From NCBI GenBank assembly GCA_030280995.1, contig JASXTE010000001.1, positions 10,387,001-10,451,000 of the forward strand: DNA of 64,000 nucleotides, read 5' to 3'. This DNA is from Hemileia vastatrix. Lineage: Eukaryota; Basidiomycota; Pucciniomycetes; Pucciniales; Zaghouaniaceae. The notes beneath the pieces are model-generated. The model was not told where the DNA came from and ran no database searches. It was given only the letters and a program-made list of their open reading frames with translations. The position numbers and the translations under genes are program-made. How positions within the stretch are numbered: the first letter of the stretch is position 1; each line of letters begins with the position of its first letter. This document shows, in pieces, positions 53,175 to 64,000 of the stretch.

Positions 53175-55722
53175 TCAGTTCCTTCAGGTAATTCTGGACA
53201 GGGAAATGATACCTTGAGACCAGTAAAGGCTGGTTATAGTAGGAATATTACTCAATATTCTAATGTAATTCTCCTTTAATATTAATTGATACTTCAATGA
53301 TCAACCCTTATATGTACATTATAGATGAAACAATTGATCCTGAAGTTTATGAGAGTCTGGAAAACTATTCTGTTTCTCTATTGAGAATTAATCCTGATGT
53401 AGCTACTATTAATGATGAATATTTGAGAGATATTATTACCAAACAAAATCATATAATGAATAGTCTCCAATTGACTCAAAAATTTAATAGTTTGTTAACT
53501 GAACAAGGTTACCAATAAGTGAGAAGTGAATTGAAGAGGGTTTTTAATGATTTATATAATTACAAAGTAACTCATGAGAAAAAAATTTCTTTGTGGCAAA
53601 ATATCAAGAATGATTTTATCAAGTTACAAGACACTGTGTCTATCTTTTGCCAGGAACTAGAGGGACATAAGCTGAACTTGAAAAGACTAAGTGACCATTA
53701 CTCAACTCTGAAAAGCAAGAATCAATTATCTTTTGCAACTATCAATGAGACATTATCCAGTATTCCAAGAGTGAAAACTAGACTAACAAACATTGAAGAG
53801 CAGTTTAAATCATTTTTAAATAACCATTAGTATTCTGCCACTTATTTGAAAGAACCTTTTGAGAAAGATACTCCAATTGCACCTGTTCCTTGTTCATCTA
53901 AAGTAAAATTAGTGCAAGAAATGCCTGTAGATATTCCTGAGTTTCCATTAAATAGTGATGATGCACCTGGTTTATCTACAGAAGGGTTAAAAAATGAGAT
54001 TAATGCCCAATTAGAAAAAATTACACATTCTTCTTATGCAGAAACAAGTTTTTAACAAGGAGATTTCCTAAAACTAAAAGAATTGGCCAAAACTTGACCA
54101 ATACCCTACAGTTGATGGTGATTCTTCCTCTGATTGGCAACAATTTATTTGCAGAATTGATAACCTTAAGAATTCTTAAAAACTTCCAGATGAAGAAATT
54201 GTGTCTATATTAATCTCTTTATTTTCAAATTTTGCCTTGATGTGGTATGAATCTGTCCTTTTAGATAAAAATGATTACTCCTGGGAGGATTGGAAGAAAT
54301 TGATTAAAGCACAGTTTGTTGATTCAAAGTTTAGGTTAGCCCAACAAAGGCAGTATGAGGAAGCTAGGAATAGCTCTTCTTCTACATAAAAACCTATTGA
54401 GTTCCTGATGAAACTTGTAAAAATCCTGAGAGAAATTGACCCTAGCATGGATTTTGAATAATGGAAGGACAGGATCCTCTATAAATTGCCTATGTCTTTG
54501 AGAGACTTAATAGTTGCTAGGACTGAGTTCTCAAGAGAACCTTCTTCTTTTATTAATACTTACAATGAGATCCTTTTAAATAAAAAGTATGATTCTATAA
54601 GGTTCATTCCTAGATCCTCATTGGAGAAGACCTCCAATTACCTATAGAAACCTCCTGAAAAAGTTGGTAAACCTTCTTCCCCTTTTGCACCAAAAAAGTA
54701 TGCAACAAACACTTGCTTTAAATGCGGCAAGCCTTGGTAGAACGGCAATGTTTGAGACAAGAAAATAAATCTTGTTGAACAGAGGAACATGCTGATGATA
54801 CAGTTGTAATGGATGATACAACAAGTGATTGTGCCAGAAATATTTCTTATGAATCTCACCAGAAAATTTTAATGCTGGAAGAAGATATTCATTATTTGAA
54901 TAATATTGACATTGAGAATGATGATTTATCTACAGTAGAAGATTCTTAGATCATAAGAAACCTTGAAGACAGCTTAATAATTATTGCTCCCCTCATGGCA
55001 CCAGTCTTGTTAAATGGAAAGAACATTGAGCTTATTATAGATTCTGGAGCTGGAGGAAGTGTAGTATCTGAAAAATAACTTACTTCAGTGGACAGGATTA
55101 TCAATGAAATCTTATACCTATTATTTATGATAATTGGAGAGGTTATGGCTCTGTTTTGTCCCTCATTGGTAAATACAAAGCTAAAGTATTTTTTAAATAC
55201 AGCCATGGATTAGTAAGAGCTATGTGTGACTTTGTAGTTATGAAAAATGATAGATTAAGTAGTTGGTTCATTGTGGGAAAAAACATTTTAACCAAATATG
55301 GCATTAAATTGGATACGTCAAACCAATGCTTCACCATGGGGTTGAATGGGAAGGTAAAATTTAAAATTTCTTCTCCCAAAAAATTATTAACACCAGGATT
55401 GAACACATGTCATTCTGTAGTTAAATATAAAGGAAGATCTACAAAAGAAATTCCTGCCCTTTGGTCTGAAATTGACAATGCTTCTTTTTGAGAACAACTT
55501 TCTGGTGAAGAAAAAGATTCCATAATTCAGTTTATAAAATATTTTCTATGGCCTTTTCTCATAGGGTTACATGAATAAGGATTGGTAAAATAAGAAAAAA
55601 AGCTCTCATTATCTTGCCCATTAACTGAAATACCACCTAGTTTAAAGAAGAAGCCTTATCCTGCTTCTCCCACAAAGAGAAAAGATATTGAGGACAATAA
55701 CTCTACCCTTTTGAAAATGAAT
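53175..55722 (+). pseudogene. gag and protease of D, decayed
   Basis: Pieces in order: acidic and coiled-coil region (53297-54055, with SFATINETLSSIPRVKTRL), capsid (from about 54100; ALMWYESVLLDKNDYSWEDW), zinc knuckle (about 54710; NTCFKCGKPW, then its His and last Cys changed), protease (about 55030; LIIDSGAGGSVVS), and SSWFIVGKNILTKYGIKLD (55258-55314). Each matches retrotransposon C. Stops and frame changes throughout. At 55690 D has GAG where C has its TAA. Confidence 0.8.
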
Positions 55723-55983
55723 CACTATGCAATATAGGGGGTGAACTTGCTAGCAAGTCCCCAATCTGAACTCAGATGGAAATCAGATGGAACTCAGACT
55801 GAACTCATACTGAACCCATACTGAACTCTACTTGAACATCCACCTAAAACTGTTTCTCTGAGTGGTGTTCATCCCTGATTGTATGGTTCCTTTATCAATA
55901 GCTCAATGTGTGTTCAATCTGTGGTGAGTTTGGGTCCAAGGTTGCGGACTCACTAGCAAGTCCGCCCCCCATATTGTGGGGAG
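55723..55983. mobile_element. 261-bp inverted-repeat element (MITE), third copy, in pol of D
   Basis: Ends CACTATGCAATAT and ATATTGTGGGGAG, with duplication AAT (55720-55722, 55984-55986). It splits the pol frame of D between protease and reverse transcriptase. Confidence 0.88.
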
Positions 55984-55986
55984 AAT

Positions 55987-56405
55987 ATTATTGAAAAGGT
56001 AGTTGGAATACCTAAACATTGTGTTATCTCACCTGTGTTATTTTCTTATGAGAAAGATAAATCCAGGTTATGTGGAAATTATAGAGCATTGAATACTTAT
56101 AGTTTATATGATATTTATCCTTTACCCAGAATTAGTTCTATACATGCTACCTTACAAGGTGCTAAATATATCAGCTGCTTAGATTTTAATAAAGGATATC
56201 ACCAGGTACCTGTTGAGAAGAATTGAAAGAATTTTATTATGATTGCTACTCATATGGGTATTTATAAGTACGTTAGGATGCCATTTGGCCCCAAAAGTGC
56301 CCCTTCAGTTTCTCAAAAGGTTATGGATAACAAAATCCATCAAGAAATAATTGAAGGATGGCTGATGGTTTAAATTGATGATATCATCATATCCTCTAAA
56401 ACAGG
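55987..56405 (+). pseudogene. Reverse transcriptase start of D, truncated
   Basis: Reads IEKVVGIPKHCVISPVLFSY, GAKYISCLDFNKGYHQVP, MGIYKYVRMPFGPKSAPS and IDDIIISSK with stops before and within the YIDD region. It ends abruptly at about 56405, where the next transposon begins. Confidence 0.8.
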
Positions 56406-56817
56406 CTAGGGTGTGGGCACTGTGACCAAACCATTGATAAACTTGGATACAACTAAGGGAAAAAAAAATTGAATAGTTTTATTTTACAATATATCTTAGT
56501 CTGCACAAGATATTGCATTGTTGTCCCTAACTATACCAATATTGTTACGTTTCAAAAGTTATAGGACTACTAAGTTGATAAAATATTATTATGAATCACC
56601 CAATGAAATACCTTAAGCAACATTAAAAATTATTAAAATATTAATATTCAATTTGAGATTTGGATTAGCTAATTTTTCACAACTTACCACAGTTTTGATT
56701 AATATAATAAAACTTGAAAAAAATTGTTGAGATAAACTAGAAATGGGTGCAAGAAAATGATGAAAAATATGACTTGAAACTTAACTCATACACTATTGAT
56801 AAACTTCATGGATCCTG

Positions 56818-58753
56818 ATTAATTTCTATCAAAATTAATTTTGAGACTGGCATATTGAATTTTAGCTATGACCAAGTACTGTAAGTGCCATGGTTTGTAT
56901 TCAATATATTGGTGTTGAAATTAATTTTGATAGGAATTAACAAGTATCATATGGAACCATGCATAAAACCATGACAGAAACCACCAAATTTATGAGGCAA
57001 TGAACCTCATAATTTTGATTGAAATTAATGTAGACCCCTGCATATTGAATACAAGCCATTTCAAATGGACTACACAGACATAGATAAAATTCAACATGCA
57101 TGGCTTAAAATTAATTTTTATCAAAATTAACCAAGGCATTAAAACATCAATTTTTATATGGTGTACTTGATCAAACCAGTTAATTTAACTGCTTAGCTTA
57201 CCTATACTTATTGGAATTTTATGCATAGTCCATGTCCATATTAATTCCGATCAAAATTAATGTTGACTAATACATAATGAATACATGCTATGCCACTTAC
57301 ACTTGCCAGGCATAGCTACCATTAAATATGCCAGTATCAAAAATTAATTTCGATCGAAATTAATGAGCATGATAATCATGAATTTCTGGAGTCAACTGCT
57401 TATTTTTATGCATGGTGCCTTGCCAACATTAATTTTGATCGAAATTACTTTTGATACTGGCATATTGCATGTAGCTATGCCTGGAAAGTGTAAGTGGCAT
57501 AGTGTGTATTAATTATGTATTGCTCAACATTAATTTTGATCAAATTTAATATTGAAATTTGCATATTGAACCCAAGCCAGAAAACAACCCAAAAGATTCT
57601 TCATAAAACTGCCCATTAATTTTGATCGAAATTAAGGCTGACCATATACATATTGAATGGTAGTTATATCTGGTCTGAGTAAGCAGAGATTACTTATATT
57701 CAATATGTATTGGTCAACATTAATTTTGATCAAAATTAATGAGCATTTTGATCATGAACTTTTTTAGTCAGTTAGTTGTTTCAATGCATAATGGCATGCC
57801 AACATTAATTTTGATAAAAATTAATGTTGAAATGATATAATGCTTTTTTGCATGACATGTAAAGGACAGAAAGTATTTTTAAGTATTGAAATTTACTATA
57901 CATGTTGAGGGTAAATATGAAATTTACATATCCATATTAATTTCTATAAAAATTAATGTTGACCAATACATAATAAATAGTAAATATGCCTGGCTAGTGT
58001 AAGTGGCATAGCTTTTTTTCAATCTGCACTTGGAAACATTAATTTTGATTGAAATTAAGGTTCATGATTATCATCAATTTATGCAGTCAGTTGCTTACTG
58101 TTATGCATGGTAACATGTCAACATTAATTTTAATAAAAATTGAATTTGACATGCCACCAAGCATTTTTCTGTAAGATGAAAAGTAGGGCCCTCTATTCTT
58201 AAGTAAACACATTACAATGCATATTGAGCATGTATATATCATTTACACATTAATATTAATTTCAATCAAAATTAATGTTGACCAATACACATTGAACACA
58301 AGCTTTACAGCTTACACACACCAGATATAACTACCATTCAATATGTATATGGTCAACCCTAATTTCAATTGAAATTAATGAGCAGTTTTATGAAGAATTT
58401 TTTGGGTTTTTTGCTGGTTTGGGTTCAATATGCAAATGTCAATATTAAATTCTATTGAAATTAATGTTGACCAATACATAATGAATACACACTATGCCAC
58501 TTACACTTTCCAGGAATAGACACCATGCAATATGCCAGTATCAAAATAAATTTTGATTGAAATTAATGTTTGAAGGGCACCATGCATTAAAATATGCAGT
58601 TGACTCCTGTAATTCATGATTAACATGCTCATTGATTTTGATCAAAAATAATTTTGATACTGGCATATTTAATGGTAGCTATGCCTGGAAAGTGTAAGTG
58701 GCATAGCGTGTATTCACTATGTATTGGTCAACATTAAATTCAATTGAAATTAA
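56818..58753. repeat. Array of about 20 AT-rich palindromes
   Basis: About every 100 bp there is a 22-bp palindrome of the form ATTAATTTTGA plus its reverse complement, with variants. Perfect copies are at 57343-57364 and 57719-57740. Spacers also recur, often inverted: CCTGGAAAGTGTAAGTGGCA at 57480 and 58684 and its complement at 58495-58514. Likely subterminal binding sites of the transposon. Confidence 0.88.
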
Positions 58754-58968
58754 TATGGATACATAAATGTGACATACAGAGGTATGGACCATCAATTTGT
58801 TGAAAATACAATTTTATATCTCATACATTATTTGTTTTTCTTAAAAAAATGTTACTCTCTCTCAATATCACCTTATAACATTTACCAAGCTGCTTTGAAA
58901 AAAAACAGAATACATAAAATTCAATATAAGATAGCTATATTACACAGAAGATCACCGTTATACCTAAG

Positions 58969-60634
58969 TTATGATGATGTTGATGCTCTATTAATTGATT
59001 CCCGAATCTTTACCAGATCAATATCAGCTCCAACCCCAAGTGACTCACGTTCATTCACAGATAATCCTTGCAAAAATGTTGCTGAATAGCAATTCTTGGG
59101 GAGGTCTTTGGGAAAATTGAATACACCATTTTGTGCAACTGTGCTTTCTGATGACTGTGCATATGTTTTTAATGCTGATTTTCTTTGAGCTGGTGTATGG
59201 GTTAAGTCCTTTGTCATCTTATCCATTTTTTTAAACAAATCATTGAGTTCAGGATTTCGCCATCCAGGAATAGCTCGGATAGGTGCAGTTGGGGCTGGTG
59301 CTGGGCCTTCCTCAATATCAGAGATGCACCTAGTATCATAAAAAAGCACAACAAAACCTGGCACATCACTGCAGAGATCTCTTGCTAACTTGTAGCATGC
59401 ACTAGCAATCTGAATTCCAAATAAATCAGCTTCATAATAACAAAAAGCAAAGTAAAATAAAAAACTTACCTTGTTCCGATAATGTTTTACTTGTGCCCTT
59501 GCCCTCTTTTCAATCTTTTCTCTTGCTACCCTTTCCTCTTCTTGCCCAAAAAACCTTATCATCTCCTTCCCCTTATTAACTACCCATTTCTCAATAACAC
59601 ATTGAGTGAACTGAAACTTTGACTGATTGATTGTATTCAAGGTGGTGATCCACCTGGTACAGTGGTCGCATACTATGCTTCCCATGACTTGATTCCAAGT
59701 TGATTCCGAAAAATCACGGAAAGTCCAATCAAAGGCAAATTTCCGAAAACCTTTTTCTTGAAATTCACGCTCTAAGTTTCTTTTGACAGAAAGTGGGATC
59801 GGTGCTCCTCCTTTTAGTCCTCAAGGCTCAGGTGCTGGAAAAAATTCGGGTAGTCAAATTTTGGATTGCAAGAAGGCTATAGAATTGGTTATCAGAAATT
59901 GTTGATCAGCTGCAGAATTGGCACGTTTAGAAGATTGGACTTGGGTTAGGACAGTTTGAATGGTTTTCAGTTTGAATTGGTTCCAAGCTTTCCAATTTTC
60001 AATCTCCAAAGGTGTTGGGCTCGCAGGATATTTTGTTATTTGTGTTGGTCCCCCAAGACAATACTTCAGAAAGTGGTAAATATTTCTTTTTAGACTGTCC
60101 AAGCTCCTGGGAACATCATTCCTTCTAACTAAGCCTCTTACAGCCCTTAACCCCCGTTCTCCTTCATGAGACTCTGCTGAATTGAGTCTGTGGTAATCAC
60201 TGATACCCATAATGATTGAGGGATTCACTAACAATTCAAATAAGTTAATTAAATTGTTTATTTTTCAATAAAAGAATACACTACAAATTTGACTTACCAG
60301 CTCCACTTGTGCTTGCTCCTTGGTTAGGCTGAGCAGATGATGATTTGTCTCCAAAAAATTCCCTCAATACTTCACTAGCCCAATCTCTTCCTAGCTGATC
60401 AGCACTTTCAGGAGCAGAAGGATGATTGAGATTAAAGTTTCTCGGTTCTGAATGAGACTCTTGGCCTGTATTGGGATTAGGTGGTGGGTTAGGATTAGGC
60501 GGTACAGATTGAGATGCATCTGGAGGTGGATCAGCAGTGGGTGGTGGAGGAGTATTTCCAGTATTAGTATGTTGAGGTGGAAAACAATCAGAATCGGTTG
60601 GGTCAACAGACATCCCTTCAAAATTATCATCCAT
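58969..60634 (-). pseudogene. Second gene of the Tnp2-like element, unknown function
   Basis: Exon 1 60634-60298 (MDDNFEGMSVDPTDSDC, then a Pro/Asn-rich stretch), intron 60297-60228 (GTAAGT to TTAG), exon 2 from 60227 on, intron 59469-59410 (GTAAGT to TTCAG, in phase), last exon to 58969. Recognisable parts are a CX2C stretch (IVCDHCTRWI), GWRNPELNDLFKKMD, and DLPKNCYSATFLQGLSVNER near the end. I recall similar C-termini in transposon-linked basidiomycete proteins. Two TGA codons at about 59854 and 59818, both at likely CGA sites, disable it. It lies downstream of the transposase on the same strand. Its role is not known to me. Confidence 0.55.
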
Positions 60635-61060
60635 AATGAACTGTAATAAAATAAAATAAAATAAAAATAATCAGTTGTTAAAATTTATACCTATCAAAGC
60701 TAAAGTAAAAAAAGATACTATGTATATAGTCTTGTTAATGTGTATGTTCTCTTGTCAAAAAATAAAGTGAATAATATATAGCTATCAGCTAAAGTTGGAA
60801 GGTCAAACTATTTATAGTAGATGAATGAGCAAGAAGATCATTCATTAAGTAACAATTTTATCATATTTCTCATTATCATGATTTTCTTTCTTTCATTCTT
60901 ACATTTAAGATAAAAATGACTCATTGAAAGCATGGGTTCTCTTGCAATAAAAGCAACCAAAGTAATTGTTCACTGATTTATGATAAGGTAAGTTGGATGC
61001 ATTGCATTTTTTAATCGAGCATTGAATTATTTCTTTCACCATTTAAAAACATCACCAATC
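60635..61060. other. Spacer between the two genes of the Tnp2-like element
   Basis: AT-rich, no reading frame. An (AAAAT)n-like run at 60641-60668 lies just upstream of the second gene. If the two remnants are one gene, this is a long intron (GTGAGT at about 61131, CAG at about 60647). Confidence 0.4.
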
Positions 61061-64000
61061 CTACAAATTTCCCCAATCCCAAATTAACACAATGATGTTA
61101 GTCAACAGAAAATAAATTTGATTAATTTTTTCACTCACTACTGTCTGCAGTCCAATGGCAGTGACAACCTTGTCTTTGATTCCAAACATTCCTTTTTTGT
61201 GCTCAACAGTAGCTGCATGTCCAATTATTGCATCTTTCTTAATCACAATTTGAGTTGCTTTGGCTACTCTTACTAACCGACAATGCACTTGTGGGAAAAG
61301 CTCATAGGGATCCTTTGATGTTTCTTCTGGGCGGAGCTCCTTGAAAGGACTTACTATTAAATATATTTGATCATTCTCTTCCTTTGACCTGAAAAGATCA
61401 TCAATTTGCCCAAACTCGCTATCTTTTCCATAGTAGAATTCAATTGTTGAATTAGCAATGTGTTGATGGTAACTAGTAAACCTCTTTCCATGTATCAATA
61501 TGCTTGCTACACTTTCAACTACCTGATCCCCACTTTTCTCCGATGGTTTCAAAGCCCGTCTTGAAGTTTCTTTTCCCATTCGTGCCCTTACCCATTTAGT
61601 AAATAATGCCATACTTAGATGGATCCATTTGTTTTGTTTATCAAGATCAACATGGATTTTTTTAGTCTCAAATTGATCATTATCTTCAGCTTCACCAAGA
61701 TCTAATACCCTAGACTTCCAATACCAATGTTTGAGCATTGTTAGCGGTATCTCTCCTGTGGTAAATATTAATAAATTAGCACAGCTGAGTTTTTAAATCA
61801 TTGCTTACAAACATTACATACGTGGATGGTGATTGTTTGGAATTTCAGATAATGTATGATTCACCTGCTCTCCAGACCAAGTAGCTGTATCTGATGGTGG
61901 ACCAAGACGCTTTATCATTTCAGGATAATGTTGAGTGATATGCAGATTTGGCTTTGAATTAATATTCTTCCAACCCTCTTCCAGGCACTCACGATACTCT
62001 AACAGAAATTGATCTAGATCTTTAAGCTCATTAGTCTGTATATTTTTTAATGTCAAAAAATTGGTGATCGAGCATAATGTTACAAGTGACTTGAGAAGAT
62101 AATATTCTCTTGGCTTTTCAGCTGAGGAAGCTGAAGATTCAGATTCTTTAAATTTTTCAAACCAAAGGGGTATAAGTGACAAAGGGAAGTAGAGAGTATA
62201 CAGCATGTGCCATTCTGCTGCCTTGAGGGATCCTGCCTTTTTAGATCCTACTGATTTTGGAACTCATGTTAGCCAGGAAGTTCTTCTTACTTGATCAATC
62301 ATCTTCCATACAACCTGTAGCTCTTCTGCCGTGATTCATGGATTACTACTACCTTCATTTTCTTACTCCTTACCTTTCCTTTTATTTTCTTCATCTCTAG
62401 CTGTCTCATTTGATGAGTGAGATCCTTCACTTTGTGATATGCTAATGCTCCTTTGCCTTAAGTTATACAATGAATTCCTACTGTCACTGCTGTGAGACTG
62501 TATTGAGGCCAAGCACTATATGGAGGAATAAATTTGGAGCTGGATGACCTACTCTGGCTTCTTGATTGATTTGTTCCCAATCCTTCATTATCTAGTCCAT
62601 GATAACTTGATGAATGTCTTGAACTCATAAGTCTTTGCCGCTTGTGCTGTCTTGTGTGTCCTGTATCATCATCATCATTATTCGTGGTGCTTAAGCTACT
62701 TCTACGTTTTTTCGAATGTTTGTGCAGTGAAGTATCAGAAAAGAAATCATCATCTTCTTCTCTTACATGCCAATTTTTATCCTTTTCCAGCTTTCTTTCT
62801 AGATCTTTTGCTGAATTTTGGATTTGAAAATAGCTTAGACTGTGATCTTTTAGGTTGCCAAGCATATGTGAATGCATAACATCAATTGAGCAATATTCAG
62901 TTGGACGCCAATATTCAAGGTTATTCAGCTCACTCCATCGTACCCCATGATTTTGAACAATTGATACACGCTCCCAATGTGACTTAGAATTTTTCCACTT
63001 TGTTGTCCAGCACATATGATCCTCATGATTCCGTAATGAAAAATTTCCCACATTCTTTTCACTAATTTCATCTTTAGAGATATTACAGAAAGAGCAGAAC
63101 ATTTTTGCAGAGTGACTCGAAAAGCCAGCCAATTTTCGTATTGCAGGAATGTCACCTATCAAAGAGAACAATGCAACTCTTAATTTCCGGCCTTGTGGAT
63201 AAAGATGCGTCTTTTCAATCAATATACCATCCCATAGAGTTTGTAGATCATTAACCAGTAGTTTTAGAAGTTGATTAAGCTGTTCACTTGTGGGTTCTGT
63301 TGGTCCAGGTATAATAGCATACAAAAAAGATTTTCCATTTTGTATCTATCTTCTTGAGGTAGGTTCATACACACCATCATAATATTTCCTAGAGACTTCT
63401 GATGACCTCCAATCCTATTGCCACCAGGCCTAAACCAGTCGACATATAAAGTAAACATTAAGTTGCCTGAAGTTATCGTATATTCATCATCATTGCTATC
63501 CAGAGCTGGAGTGGTAATGGGAAAGTTTTTCCAAATTGAACCATCGCAAACATCCTTCATCAAATCACACTCTACATGTTCTGCAACAGGGGTTTTCTTC
63601 TCAATCAGAAGCTTGAATTTGAACAGTTTAATCTTTTCCTTAAGCCAGTCGATAAAAGAATGGTGATGAAATGTTTTAAGAGATAAGTATTTTACATATT
63701 CTTGATGTTCCTCCATCAAATACAGCCTTTCATCACATTTAACTGCAATTTTTCCTGCTCCAAACATTTTTAAATAGTGCTTTGATGATGAAAGAAAAGG
63801 TTGATTGCAACATAGTATAGATGGTTGAGATTCAGATTTATACTCATAAAGAGCAAAGAATTTAGGAAAGCATGTTTTAGTGAAAAATGATTGATTGAGC
63901 TTTAATAGACTAAAAACTGTATCTATCGAGCGTGGGATCAGGCGGACAATGCTATCAGAATCCAGTATTCCACTATCACCTAGAAGTTTGAGCTTCTTAA
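61061..64000 (-). pseudogene. Tnp2-like transposase, 5' end outside the window
   Basis: Open from the window edge with IPRSIDTVFSLLKLNQSFF and FALYEYKSESQPS, then DWLKEKIKLFKFK, LMFTLYVDWFRPGGNRIGG (a catalytic-type Asp), NLPQEDRYKMENLF, IIPGPTEPTSEQLNQLL, SSHSAKMFCSFCNISKDEI and EYCSIDVMHSHMLGNLKDHS, the hallmark order of Tnp2-family transposases. Then a Ser/Arg-rich insert, VPKSVGSKKAGSLKAAEWHM, and a C-terminal domain (61755-61061) after an intron at 61821-61756 (GTATGT to CACAG). Defects are a one-base loss in a T-run near 63335, a frame change near 62490, a TGA near 62263 and further stops near 62320-62370. The protein would cut and move the element. Confidence 0.75.

Larger units (their letters stand above)
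46597..56405 (+). mobile_element. D: old Ty3/gypsy chromovirus fragment related to retrotransposon C
   Basis: Part of a 5' LTR (to 46802, ending CTTGACA), primer site, leader, overlapping gag-type frames, then after a 4.7-kb insertion the rest of gag, protease, and after a 261-bp insertion the start of reverse transcriptase. It is cut off at about 56405 by the Tnp2-like element. Protein similarity to C is clear throughout. Many stops. Confidence 0.8.
56406..64000 (-). mobile_element. Tnp2-like (CACTA/Plavaka-type) DNA transposon, right part outside the window
   Basis: Interrupts D at about 56406-56418 (first bases GTGTGGGCACTGTGACC; CACTG at 56418 would fit a CACTA-type end). It holds a palindrome array, then two minus-strand gene remnants. 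The other end lies beyond 64000, so the terminal repeats could not be compared. Confidence 0.6.

Noticed and set aside
56818..58753. CRISPR array
   Set aside because: Regular repeats and spacers, but the units are palindromes of variable sequence, spacers are related and inverted, and the context is a eukaryotic transposon.

Overview
This window is AT-rich, intron-bearing eukaryotic DNA made almost entirely of nested transposable elements, with one clear host-type gene. Short introns (54-136 bp), GTNNGT donors, Ty3/gypsy chromoviruses, PIF/Harbinger and Tnp2-like DNA transposons and a TET/JBP-like dioxygenase remnant together suggest a basidiomycete, most likely a rust (Pucciniales). The rust assignment rests on family recognition, not on a search.

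Layout. 1-3422: unrecognised DNA, a 250-bp inverted-repeat element (772-1021) and a 1.9-kb relative (1537-3422). 3445-28590: a PIF/Harbinger-like transposon (H1) with TTA target duplications. H1 holds a broken transposase, a broken TET/JBP-like gene and a broken minus-strand DNA-binding-type gene, and is split by two LTR retrotransposons: A (5610-14033, minus strand, duplication GAATC) and C (15778-25500, plus strand, duplication CATCA). 28985-37351: retrotransposon B (plus strand, duplication GAGAG), same family as A. 38123-41467: H2, a small deleted H1 relative. 41649-42791: a three-exon host gene for a WBP2-like GRAM-domain protein. 42792-46346: microsatellite-rich intergenic DNA. 46597-56405: D, an old relative of C, cut by a 4.7-kb and a 261-bp inverted-repeat element. 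56406-64000 and beyond: a Tnp2-like (CACTA-type) transposon with about 20 palindromes at one end and two decayed minus-strand genes.

How the parts work. Family A/B is a chromovirus with separate gag and pol frames, a candidate -1 frameshift site (A AAA AAC just before the gag stop), a 14-nt primer site complementary to a stretch just downstream of the LTR TATA box (self-priming as in Tf1/sushi elements), and a two-exon gene on the opposite strand between pol and the 3' LTR. The antisense gene has its own TATA box and a cysteine array with Zn2Cys6 spacing, and is intact in copy B although pol of B carries eight stops. Family C/D uses one long gag-pol frame, with a second overlapping reading frame near its 5' end that is open in both copies. 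Many disabling changes in A and B are CGA to TGA, as expected from CpG methylation and deamination or a RIP-like process.

No tRNA, rRNA, CRISPR array or bacterial-type feature was seen.
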